64,000 nucleotides of DNA. It comes from Peribacillus cavernae. GTDB taxonomy: Bacteria; Bacillota; Bacilli; Bacillales; DSM-1321. Position numbers and translations under genes: made by a program. Positions 30,785 through 38,759 of this stretch are shown here, piece by piece. Position 1 is the stretch's first letter. Each line of letters opens with the position of its first letter. The notes beneath the pieces are model-generated. The model did no database searches, had not been told where the DNA came from, and saw only the letters and a program-made list of their open reading frames with translations. Location of the stretch: the NCBI RefSeq assembly GCF_003989135.1, contig NZ_RYZZ01000037.1, positions 90,827 to 154,826 of the forward strand. Direction: 5' to 3'.

Positions 30785-30871
30785 TGATAATGAAAATCGT
30801 TTTCATTTACCTATTGACAAACAGTTTGTTTCATTTTAACATCAAAAAGAAGAGATTGATAATGATTATCA
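30785..30871 (+). promoter_or_regulatory. Divergent Fur-controlled promoter region (yfiZ / yfiY)
   Basis: TGATAATGATTATCA at 30857-30871 is a perfect 7-1-7 Fur box. A second, overlapping site at 30785-30805 contains TGATAAT and the palindrome TGAAAATCGTTTTCA. Between them TTGACA (30814-30819) and TAACAT (30837-30842), 17 bp apart, form a sigma-A promoter for the + strand binding-protein gene. The left box lies near the start of the leftward permease operon, so one region controls both. Confidence 0.9.
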
Positions 30872-30909
30872 TTATTATTATTTCACTTACATTATGCAGG
30901 AGGTTTATC

Positions 30910-31896
30910 ATGTCAAAACAACGTTCCATTATATTGGCTATACTATCTTTGATTTTTGCAGTCGCACTAACTGCTTGCGGCGGAAATGACAAGAAGGAAG
31001 AATCGGATGAAACAAGTGCCAAGAATGAAAGCTACACGGTCGAACATGCGATGGGGAAAACAGACATTCCCGCAAAGCCTAAGAAGATTGTCATCTTAAC
31101 AAATGAGGGTACCGAAGCTCTTTTAGCAATGGGTGTTAAACCTGTCGGTGCTGTAGAATCATGGCTGGGTGATCCCTGGTATGAGCATATTAAGGAAGAC
31201 ATGAAAGGCGTTGAAGTAGTTGGAACTGAAAGCGAGGTTAACCTTGAAGCGATTGCAGCCCTTCAGCCTGATTTAATCATTGGAAATAAATTGCGTCAGG
31301 AAAAACAATATGACCAGCTGAAAGAAATTGCACCAACCGTTTTCTCCGAAACACTAAGAGGAGATTGGAAAGAAAACTTCAATTTATATGCAAAAGCAAT
31401 ACATCGTGAAGAAAAAGGAAAAGAAGTTTTAAGTCAATATGATCAAAGAGTAGAAAGTTTGAAAGAAAAACTGGGTGATAAAAACAAACAGGAGGTATCC
31501 GTTGTCCGTTTCATGGCTGGAGTTACAAGGATTTATTACACTGACTCATTTTCAGGTGTTATTTTTGATGAATTAGGTTTTAAGCGCGCCGGGCAACAAG
31601 AAAAGCTTTTTACCGCTGAAAACAAACTGGGTAACCTCGCGATTGAGGTAGGAAAAGAAGCCATTCCTGAAATGGATGGAGATATTCTTTTTTACTTTAC
31701 CTATGCTCCGGAAGGGGATAAAAAAGCTATTGATACTGAAGAAGAATGGATTAATGATCCTCTTTGGAAGAATTTGAATGCTGTTAAGAATGAAAAGGCA
31801 TACCAGGTTGATGACGCTACTTGGAATACTGCTGGCGGTATCATCGCAGCCAATAAAATGCTTGATGATATCGAAAAAATCTTGTTGGATAAATAA
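30910..31896 (+). CDS. yfiY: Iron-siderophore binding lipoprotein (YfiY type)
   Basis: 328-aa solute-binding lipoprotein. ATG 30910 has AGGAGG upstream; the open frame above it runs through the Fur box and is not coding. Lipobox LTACGG (C23). The periplasmic-binding (FecB/BtuF-like) fold follows: KPKKIVILTNEGTEALLAMGVKPVGA and LEAIAALQPDLIIGNKLR. It delivers ferric siderophore to YfiZ/YfhA/YusV. Confidence 0.94.
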   Translation: MSKQRSIILAILSLIFAVALTACGGNDKKEESDETSAKNESYTVEHAMGKTDIPAKPKKIVILTNEGTEALLAMGVKPVGAVESWLGDPWYEHIKEDMKGVEVVGTESEVNLEAIAALQPDLIIGNKLRQEKQYDQLKEIAPTVFSETLRGDWKENFNLYAKAIHREEKGKEVLSQYDQRVESLKEKLGDKNKQEVSVVRFMAGVTRIYYTDSFSGVIFDELGFKRAGQQEKLFTAENKLGNLAIEVGKEAIPEMDGDILFYFTYAPEGDKKAIDTEEEWINDPLWKNLNAVKNEKAYQVDDATWNTAGGIIAANKMLDDIEKILLDK

Positions 31897-31909
31897 AATA
31901 GTTAACTCT

Positions 31910-31945
31910 AAAAGGGAAACCACTGTGCCCGTGTTTCCCTTTTTT
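31910..31945 (+). terminator. Terminator of yfiY
   Basis: AAAAGGGAAAC and GTTTCCCTTTT pair around a 12-nt loop and are followed by TT and a T-rich tail, 14 bp after the stop. Confidence 0.85.
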
Positions 31946-32116
31946 GTATTTATATCGCTATTTATTTGCACTAATGGGGAAGCCTTCCTATAGAAATAGA
32001 GCAGGGCCCTCTGCACGAAACCTCACGGTACTCGCACTACCTGTCAGCTATACATTTCCGCCACAACGGCATGTTAGGGACTTCCACCCATTAGAGCGAA
32101 GCGCTGCCGAGCGCAC

Positions 32117-32152
32117 AAAAGACAAATGCTGCAGCGGCCGCATTTGTCTTTT
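32117..32152 (-). terminator. Terminator after the RodA/FtsW-like gene
   Basis: Perfect 13-bp stem AAAAGACAAATGC with GCATTTGTCTTTT, 10-nt GC-rich loop, ending in TTTT on the minus strand. It abuts the stop codon. Confidence 0.85.
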
Positions 32153-33328
32153 CTATGTATCGGTCGAAAACATATATTTCTTATAGTGATAACGGATGCT
32201 GAAGATAAGCCCCATTGCCATCATGTTACCCATCAAGGAGCTCCCTCCGTAGCTTATGAACGGAAGCGGAATTCCCGTAATCGGAAGCACACCGATTGTC
32301 ATCCCGATATTCTGGAACACATGGAAGGTAATCATACTGATCACACCCACACATACATAGGTGTAAAAATTATTTTTCGTTTCCATGCCAATTTTCGTGA
32401 TGTGATAGATCAGCAGAAAAAACAAACTGATCACGATACTAGAACCGATAAACCCAAATTCTTCGCCGATGATGCTGAAGATGAAATCGGTTTGTCCTTC
32501 AGGCAAATACACTTCACGGGAGCCCACTCCGCCTTTGCCGTCTGTTTGACCGGAACCTATCGCCAGTAATGATTGTGTTAAATGGTATCCTGAGTTACTT
32601 TGGTAATTGTATGGGTCGATCCAGGAATAAATCCGCTCGAATTGATATTGATCAACGCCTAAATATTTTTCCAAAATATCCGGATACCAAATGACAAAAT
32701 ACAGAACCGTGCCTGTCAAAGCAATTCCTGTGGAAAATATCGGCAGTAAAATACGCCAGGAGATCCCCGAGATAAAAATCATGCCAACTAAAATAGCCAA
32801 AAACACAAGAGAAGTTCCAAGGTCCGGCTGTTGCATGATGAGTGCAAGAGGAAGAGCGGTAACTAGGCCGAGCTTGATCATTAATATTAAATCGGTCTGT
32901 GTTGTTTTAATCATTGTTTTCAGATGGTGGTTTGAAATGACGTTAGCTAAAGACAAAATCAGGAATACCTTCATAACCTCCGAAGGCTGAAAAGAACCCA
33001 TAAACGGTATTTGAAACCAACTCTTTGCACCATTGATAGGCTTTGCAATGCTTTCGGGAGCTATTATTAGGAAGATAAGTAAAATACAGCCAAACCCATA
33101 GGAGTACCAGGAGATTTTTTTTAATTGATCCGAGTCTAATGTGATAACTCCAAGAATGATTCCAATGCCAACCACGTAGAAGACAATTTGTTTCAGAAGA
33201 AAGTTGGCACTATACTGTTCTGACGTTTGAGCACTATAAATCGCAATTGAGCTTGCAATGAACAAGAGGAATATGATAAATGCCAAACTATAATCGACAC
33301 GGGTCGATATATTTTTTTCTGACTGCAT
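32153..33328 (-). CDS. RodA/FtsW/SpoVE (SEDS) family protein
   Basis: 391-aa polytopic membrane protein, about ten segments. SEDS proteins polymerise glycan strands of peptidoglycan together with a class B PBP. Motifs: NGAKSWFQIPFMGSFQPSEVMK, MQQPDLGTSLVF, and the C-terminal PITGIPLPFISYGGSSL. The length and overall pattern favour RodA (elongation) over FtsW. Bacillus genomes often have several paralogues, and this copy is monocistronic and away from mre genes, so the exact role is not fixed. GGGAGAG precedes ATG 33328. Confidence 0.92.
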   Translation of the reverse strand: MQSEKNISTRVDYSLAFIIFLLFIASSIAIYSAQTSEQYSANFLLKQIVFYVVGIGIILGVITLDSDQLKKISWYSYGFGCILLIFLIIAPESIAKPINGAKSWFQIPFMGSFQPSEVMKVFLILSLANVISNHHLKTMIKTTQTDLILMIKLGLVTALPLALIMQQPDLGTSLVFLAILVGMIFISGISWRILLPIFSTGIALTGTVLYFVIWYPDILEKYLGVDQYQFERIYSWIDPYNYQSNSGYHLTQSLLAIGSGQTDGKGGVGSREVYLPEGQTDFIFSIIGEEFGFIGSSIVISLFFLLIYHITKIGMETKNNFYTYVCVGVISMITFHVFQNIGMTIGVLPITGIPLPFISYGGSSLMGNMMAMGLIFSIRYHYKKYMFSTDT

Positions 33329-33441
33329 CGTAACTCTCCCTTTTAAAAAGGATCAAGCAAAGGATCAAGCAAAAGATCAAACTAATTCACACTTTATTAT
33401 TATACTTGATAAAGAGAAAATCACAACAAAATGAATACTAT

Positions 33442-34524
33442 TTAGTCAGTAATTCCTTGTTGAACCAGTTCTACATCGACATCAACCTTGATAGGGACTG
33501 TGCGATATACATCCTCCCAATGCTTACTGTCAAAATTCCTGGTTTGGCTTCGTACCCGATCTCCAAGCGCCAGTGGGTCGATATTATTGTCTTGGAACAT
33601 TTTCACCATCCTGTCCAGTTTCTTTTCAAGTGTCTTTTCTGACTTTTTTTCTATTGCTGTAACAGCAGACTGGCTTTTCAATTCAATGTTACGGGCTTCG
33701 AGCACCCCTCCTTTAATTTTAGCTTTGATGGAAATTTCAGGACTTCCATTTCCATCCTTAATCTCATATTTAACTCTGGAAGAGATATTATCAATAGCTA
33801 TATAAGAATGTTCTTTTATCCTGGCTTCGTATACCCCTTTTTTAAAGTTCTCAAGGAGAACCTTAAACAAAAAACCGTCCTCGTATTTAATGTATTTGCC
33901 GATATATGTATCATCCTTAAAAAGGGCAATCCCTTTTATTTTGATATGGTTTTGCTCTACTTCCAATAACGGCAGAACAGGATCCATATTTTTTCCGGAG
34001 TAGTAATATAAAAAACTGTGCAGACTAGTTTCTGGAAGATGTGTTTTACTATTATGGTCAATAATCTCTTCCGTTTTCACACCGGGCGTTTTTAGCATTT
34101 TGGACTCTACATTTATGATATCTTCAGCTTTGCCTGAGACAACAGCCAAATAGAGGTCCCGCCCTACGGCTGGATCCCTCCGGTATGTATCTACATAGTC
34201 ATAGATGCCCTTTCTGGCAAGCTTTTCCCCGTAAAGAATAGCAGACAATCGACCGCCCACAAGACTTCTTGGTGCTTCAGATTCAATTTGCTGGCGGACA
34301 TTCTTGTCAGTATGCGTGACTGCAGTATATACTTCTTTTCCCATTGATGATTTCTCACCAGATTGTGAAACGGATACTACCGTCGATCCCTTAATCTTAT
34401 CTGCTTCTGCAGTATCATAGCCCACCACTTCAGCAAGCAGGACATCCTCTAAAATATGGTCTTGAACCCCACAGCCAGTTAACATGACAAAAGATAATAA
34501 AACAAGCAGCATTTTTCCCATCAT
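33442..34524 (-). CDS. Spore germination lipoprotein, Ger(x)C family
   Basis: 360-aa lipoprotein subunit of a GerA-type nutrient germinant receptor in the spore inner membrane. Signal peptide with lipobox LTGCG (C18). Typical motifs include ILEDVLLAEVVGYD, RRDPAVGRDLYLAV and C-terminal FQDNNIDPLALGDRVR, W...Y...PIKVDVDVELVQQG. The start overlaps the gerB-type stop by 4 bp (ATGA), so the operon is translationally coupled. Confidence 0.95.
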   Translation of the reverse strand: MMGKMLLVLLSFVMLTGCGVQDHILEDVLLAEVVGYDTAEADKIKGSTVVSVSQSGEKSSMGKEVYTAVTHTDKNVRQQIESEAPRSLVGGRLSAILYGEKLARKGIYDYVDTYRRDPAVGRDLYLAVVSGKAEDIINVESKMLKTPGVKTEEIIDHNSKTHLPETSLHSFLYYYSGKNMDPVLPLLEVEQNHIKIKGIALFKDDTYIGKYIKYEDGFLFKVLLENFKKGVYEARIKEHSYIAIDNISSRVKYEIKDGNGSPEISIKAKIKGGVLEARNIELKSQSAVTAIEKKSEKTLEKKLDRMVKMFQDNNIDPLALGDRVRSQTRNFDSKHWEDVYRTVPIKVDVDVELVQQGITD

Positions 34525-35615
34525 TTACTTCTCTTCCTCACTTTATCGACAATCATATAGTAAACAAACAGAGCAGGGATATAAATAAAAACAGTCCAAA
34601 AGCCAACCTGGGATACTATCGTATTTAACTGGTCGATCCCCTGACGTGTTTGAAACAACATGCATGACAGAATGATAATAAATAATAGAAAAAGTAACGA
34701 CTTGCGCTGATTTACAGCGAACAGTCGTTTCACGCCCCTGCTTGCGGCCCAAACTCCCAGACAGACATTCGGGATAATTTCAAAGAGCCATATGGAAACC
34801 CCAACGTATTCAAACCGCTCAACGAACGGTAAATCGACAATTTTCCACATCGTCAAGGTGGCCCAGATAGAATGTGCTAATTCTTCCTGAGTATAGTAGG
34901 CAAAAGAAACAAAAGCAGAAAACAGATAAACCGCTGTCGTAAATATAGTACCTATTTGGGCCCATTTCTCCGCCTTTCTTGGCTCATCCAAAAACGGATA
35001 GTACATTAATAGTAACTCGAACCCAAGAAAATTCAATGTCACCGCCTTAGCTGAAAGCAATAAATCTTTTACTGAGTGGTCCAGCACAGGAGACAGATTG
35101 GAAAAGTTAGCATACTGCAGAGGAAAGTATTTCAGCAGCAGAAGCGGCATGCCAATTAAAAGTCCGATAAATGCAATCCCCGCAACAATCCTAAATCCCC
35201 CGGCAACACAACTATAAACCAATAATCCAAAGATAATCAGCAATACCGGAACATTTATTCCAGGGAATAACCATATTTGGATAACTTCCGTGTACGTCCT
35301 TAGTATCGTGATTGTAAGAAATACAAAGTAAACAATGAAATATAAGCTTAATCCCCCGCCAACCCATTTTCCGAATAGGTGTTTATGGATACTGATAAGA
35401 TCATTTCCATCCTTATGTAACATGCGGAAGGACATCCAGATAACGATATTTACGCAGAAACCGGTGATCAGTATAGATACCCAAGCATCGTAACCAGCAT
35501 TTTTGGCGATGACCCGCTCGAATCCGAGCAACCCGACACCAATTTGCATTTTGTGGACGAGAAACATGGCAAAAAATGAAGAAACCTTTCTATTCTTTTT
35601 TGGCAAGTTGTCCAT
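34521..35615 (-). CDS. Spore germination permease, GerB/GerAB family
   Basis: 364-aa APC-superfamily membrane protein with about ten segments. It is the subunit that binds or transports the germinant. Recognised by MQIGVGLLGFERVIAKNAGYDAWVSI near the N-terminus and LFPGINVPVLL in the middle. Second gene of the three-gene ger operon. The germinant cannot be read from sequence. Confidence 0.95.
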   Translation of the reverse strand: MDNLPKKNRKVSSFFAMFLVHKMQIGVGLLGFERVIAKNAGYDAWVSILITGFCVNIVIWMSFRMLHKDGNDLISIHKHLFGKWVGGGLSLYFIVYFVFLTITILRTYTEVIQIWLFPGINVPVLLIIFGLLVYSCVAGGFRIVAGIAFIGLLIGMPLLLLKYFPLQYANFSNLSPVLDHSVKDLLLSAKAVTLNFLGFELLLMYYPFLDEPRKAEKWAQIGTIFTTAVYLFSAFVSFAYYTQEELAHSIWATLTMWKIVDLPFVERFEYVGVSIWLFEIIPNVCLGVWAASRGVKRLFAVNQRKSLLFLLFIIILSCMLFQTRQGIDQLNTIVSQVGFWTVFIYIPALFVYYMIVDKVRKRSK

Positions 35616-35629
35616 TTCGACCCTACTTT

Positions 35630-37153
35630 CTACTCATCAATATCCCTGGAGTCTTCTTTAGGTTTAGGCTGCATGCGCGATGAATATTCTGTTCTTAAAA
35701 TTTCCGGCCTCTGGGTTTGACTCGAAAAAGGAAGCCTGATGAAACTGTCTTTCAAATCCTTTACGCGTAAAGGGAAAATTGGCTCTAAATATGGGCGTCC
35801 AAGAGATGTAAGTTTTAATAAATGGCAAACGAAGAACGCCGCGCATATAGCAACCCCTAACAGACCATAAAGCTGGGCTGATAGTAAAAAAGGAAAACGA
35901 ATTATCCGGATTGTATTGCTAATCTGATAAATCGGAGTAGTGAACGAGGCCAGTGCTGCAAGAGCAGTAAGCATCAAGAGTACATTACTGACAAAACCTG
36001 CCTGAACAGCTGCCGTACCAATTACGATCCCCCCCACAATACCGATTGTCTGACCGACCTTTGTCGGCAGTCTTGCTCCAGCCTCCCGAAGCAATTCAAT
36101 CGTTCCTTCCAGAACAAGGGCCTCTAATATAGGAGGAAAAGGAACAGCACCACGTGAAGCGATTAAAGTGGGAAGCAGGTCTGCCGGAATCGATTGATAG
36201 TGATAAGTAGTGACGGCAACATAAATCGCAGTTGACATAATTGAAAACAAGACGGCGAATACTCGGATTAATCGGAAAACTGATGCAATATGCCACGTAA
36301 CAAAGTAATCATCAAACGCTGTAAAGAAGTTCGTAATAGTCGTAGGACCCGTAAGGATTTGAGGAGAGCCATCTACGATAATCACGACTTTCCCCTCTGA
36401 CAAACCGCTTGCAGCTCTATCGGGACGTTCTGTATCAATAAATTGAGGAAATACCGAGTTTTGGTTATCGGCTATCATCTGGGCAATAAATGAAATGTCC
36501 ACAATCGCATCATAGTCAATGTCTGATATTCTTTGAATGACAGTCTGTACATTTTCCTGATCGACAATCCCATCAATATAAAGAACTGCTATCCTTGTTT
36601 GCGAAATCCTCCCGACCTTTATTTCCTTCATCTGAAGTTCGGGAACCGGCAGCCGCTTTCGAATTAAATTGATATTGGTCTCGATCGATTCAACAAATGC
36701 TTCCTTTGGACCGACGACACTAAACTCGGTTTCAGGTATGGAAATCTGCCTTTTCTCCGAACTCGCGCACGGAACAAGAAGACAATGGCTATTATCAGGA
36801 TTTATTTGTATAATCACCGATCCGGTCATCACTGCATCCTGAATAACTTTCAGGTCGTTGGAAATGATTATGTTCTCAACCGGTATCCCGTTTTTTACTT
36901 CTTCCAAAGTGGATGGGTGTTGTTGTGTTAGAACAGGCAGAATTTCCTGGTGAACCTGATCAGGGCCTACAATCGATTTAAAATAAGATACCGTAAAAGC
37001 AGCTTCAGAAGGATATTGAAAAGAGAGAAAATCAGCAGAGGCCTTAAATTTCTTAAAAAGTTCCTCAAAATCCTTGGCAGGAACTTCCGCATACGGAATC
37101 GAAGTATCATGCTGTAAAGGTGGTACTTTTTTCTCGCTTTTAAAGAACTTCAT
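35630..37153 (-). CDS. Spore germination protein, GerA family A subunit
   Basis: 507-aa A subunit. Large N-terminal cytoplasmic domain (about 1-270) followed by four to five membrane segments and a short cytoplasmic tail. Family motifs visible: RISQTRIAVLYIDGIVDQENVQ, VDGSPQILTGPTTITNFFTAFDDY, PFPPILEALVLEGTIELLREAGARLP and TKVGQTIGIVGGIVIGTAAVQAG. Complete. The operon order A-B-C is standard for a tricistronic receptor. Confidence 0.96.
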   Translation of the reverse strand: MKFFKSEKKVPPLQHDTSIPYAEVPAKDFEELFKKFKASADFLSFQYPSEAAFTVSYFKSIVGPDQVHQEILPVLTQQHPSTLEEVKNGIPVENIIISNDLKVIQDAVMTGSVIIQINPDNSHCLLVPCASSEKRQISIPETEFSVVGPKEAFVESIETNINLIRKRLPVPELQMKEIKVGRISQTRIAVLYIDGIVDQENVQTVIQRISDIDYDAIVDISFIAQMIADNQNSVFPQFIDTERPDRAASGLSEGKVVIIVDGSPQILTGPTTITNFFTAFDDYFVTWHIASVFRLIRVFAVLFSIMSTAIYVAVTTYHYQSIPADLLPTLIASRGAVPFPPILEALVLEGTIELLREAGARLPTKVGQTIGIVGGIVIGTAAVQAGFVSNVLLMLTALAALASFTTPIYQISNTIRIIRFPFLLSAQLYGLLGVAICAAFFVCHLLKLTSLGRPYLEPIFPLRVKDLKDSFIRLPFSSQTQRPEILRTEYSSRMQPKPKEDSRDIDE

Positions 37154-37281
37154 TGCTGTTCCCCCTTTTCAAAACGTCAAAACTGTTCATTTATGTACTA
37201 TATAAAGAAAGGCAGGCTCTTTTTGGATCAAAGCTGTATTATTCCAAACAGCAACCATAGAGAGCCAGCCCCACTTCATTA

Positions 37282-37815
37282 TCAACGAGCGTCAGGAAAT
37301 ACCCTTCTTACTGTTTCACCAAATTCATCAGCAAGTCCTCGAACAGGATTGCCATTCTGAATATCGTTTGCATAACCGTCCATCCTGTCAATAAAATCAG
37401 GATTGGTTGAAACGTAAACACGGTCTACCGAATTATCGCCTTTTCTTACTGCATTGGCTATCTTGTCTTCTAATCCCTTTGTCAATTTTGTTCCTTCGTC
37501 CAACGTCGCCGCTACATAGGCATTATTATCAGTTGTGATCACAGTGGCACGCTTGACGTTTTTAATGTCTTCAACTCTGTTCACTGCATCATCAGCAGAA
37601 TTCAAATCACCCTGGCGGTTGCTTAACTGACGGGTATCAAAATCGTTTACACCATTTCTGTTATCATCTCCAACATTCCGGGTGTTTTGATCTACTCGTT
37701 CATTCACATTGCTTGTATCCCGCCCAATATTATTTCTTCCGTCGTCATTTCCATTTGTCGCACATCCCGTAATAGACAATGCCATTACGGCACTTGCAAT
37801 AACTGCATATTTCAT
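37282..37815 (-). CDS. YhcN/YlaJ-family sporulation lipoprotein
   Basis: 177-aa lipoprotein of the spore. Start at ATG 37815, eight bases after AGGAG. Lipobox LSITGC. An Asn/Arg/Asp-rich linker (GRDTSNVNERVDQNTRNVGDD) follows the anchor. Then comes the YhcN/YlaJ domain with DDAVNRVEDIKNVKRATVITTDNNAYVA and DRVYVSTNPDFIDRM. Members localise to the spore and affect outgrowth in B. subtilis. Confidence 0.92.
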   Translation of the reverse strand: MKYAVIASAVMALSITGCATNGNDDGRNNIGRDTSNVNERVDQNTRNVGDDNRNGVNDFDTRQLSNRQGDLNSADDAVNRVEDIKNVKRATVITTDNNAYVAATLDEGTKLTKGLEDKIANAVRKGDNSVDRVYVSTNPDFIDRMDGYANDIQNGNPVRGLADEFGETVRRVFPDAR

Positions 37816-37901
37816 TTCTTTCACTCCTTTTCAGGTTCTGTTCACTGTTACTATTTGTCATGATAATTGTTTTATTCATTGACAGTAGAAGAAAAAAAAT
37901 A

Positions 37902-37924
37902 CAGCACCCCTTAATAGAGTGCTG
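37902..37924 (-). terminator. Terminator of the DUF948 gene
   Basis: CAGCAC and GTGCTG pair around an 11-nt loop, followed on the minus strand by TATTTTTTTTC. 14 bp after the DUF948 stop. Confidence 0.75.
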
Positions 37925-37937
37925 CCCGAGTGTCTCA

Positions 37938-38279
37938 TTATATAGAATTTCTTGCATGCCTTCTTTTTATCTGTGAATGTTTTCTTCCTTTCACAGCCTG
38001 CCATATTTCTTTAAACGGCTTCGGTGTTTGCTTAACAGTTTCAAACGTTCCTTTGACAGCATCCTTCTTATATTGAACATCAGAAGTAAATTCCTGCTGT
38101 GTTACCGTTAATTTATCTGTTTCGGATTTTAATTGCTCTGTTTTAGCCTGTATCATCGCTGTCGTTTTCGTGATTCGGTTCATTACCGGCTTTGTGTCTT
38201 TAAATGTTTTTACAGCATAAAAAGCTAAGTAAATCAGCGAGCCGACAACTAAAGCGATGCTTAAATAAACAATAATCAT
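37938..38279 (-). CDS. DUF948 membrane protein
   Basis: 113 aa. The frame extends upstream, but ATG 38279 has GAGGAGGAAG ahead and begins with a hydrophobic segment (MIIVYLSIALVVGSLIYLAFYAVKTF). After one membrane helix comes a coiled-coil stretch (PVMNRITKTTAMIQAKTEQLKSETDKLT) and a basic tail. This is the DUF948/YtxG-like layout; some members are general-stress proteins. Function unknown. Confidence 0.85.
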   Translation of the reverse strand: MIIVYLSIALVVGSLIYLAFYAVKTFKDTKPVMNRITKTTAMIQAKTEQLKSETDKLTVTQQEFTSDVQYKKDAVKGTFETVKQTPKPFKEIWQAVKGRKHSQIKRRHARNSI

Positions 38280-38428
38280 TTTCTTCCTCCTCGTAACCGC
38301 TTTACATATCTTTACCCAATTGTACCTGTTGAAAACGGGCAAATTTTAATGGACCCAACTAGGAGTATCCGATGACATTTAGGACAGACTATTCAAATCG
38401 ATTAAACAAGATTTGGAGTGAAACATAT

Positions 38429-38638
38429 ATGGTATTGTTATGGAGTTTAAAAACCATCCTCTTCTTATTGGTAGCTATCTATGTATACAAGAGAACCGGC
38501 CTCAAAGGGCTGTCACAGATAACCATATCCCATACTGTCGTAATGGTTGCAGTCATAACGATGCTTTTACATCCGATAGCTGCAAGCAATTTGTGGTTAA
38601 CGATGGCAACATCTATTCTAGTGCTTATAATTCTGTAG
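38429..38638 (+). pseudogene. Truncated DUF421 (YetF-type) membrane protein
   Basis: 69 codons from ATG 38429, which follows GGAGTG. The sequence resembles the N-terminal membrane part of DUF421 proteins (first helix, then KRTGLKGLSQITISHTVVMV, then a third helix), but stops after the third helix. The soluble beta domain that normally follows is missing, and no continuation is seen in other frames. Probably a remnant, though a small membrane protein is possible. Confidence 0.6.
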
Positions 38639-38724
38639 GGATATGGACTTTTTCACTAATAAGCGGTTCCTAATCCTGTGATCAACCCAACTTATATTTT
38701 TTGCTATTTCTCAATTCAAAAAAA

Positions 38725-38752
38725 CAGGCAAGAAGAATTTTCTTCTTGCCTG
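38725..38752 (-). terminator. Terminator of ltaS
   Basis: Perfect 12-bp stem CAGGCAAGAAGA / TCTTCTTGCCTG with loop ATTT, followed by TTTTTTTG on the minus strand. Confidence 0.92.
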
Positions 38753-38759
38753 CTCCGTT

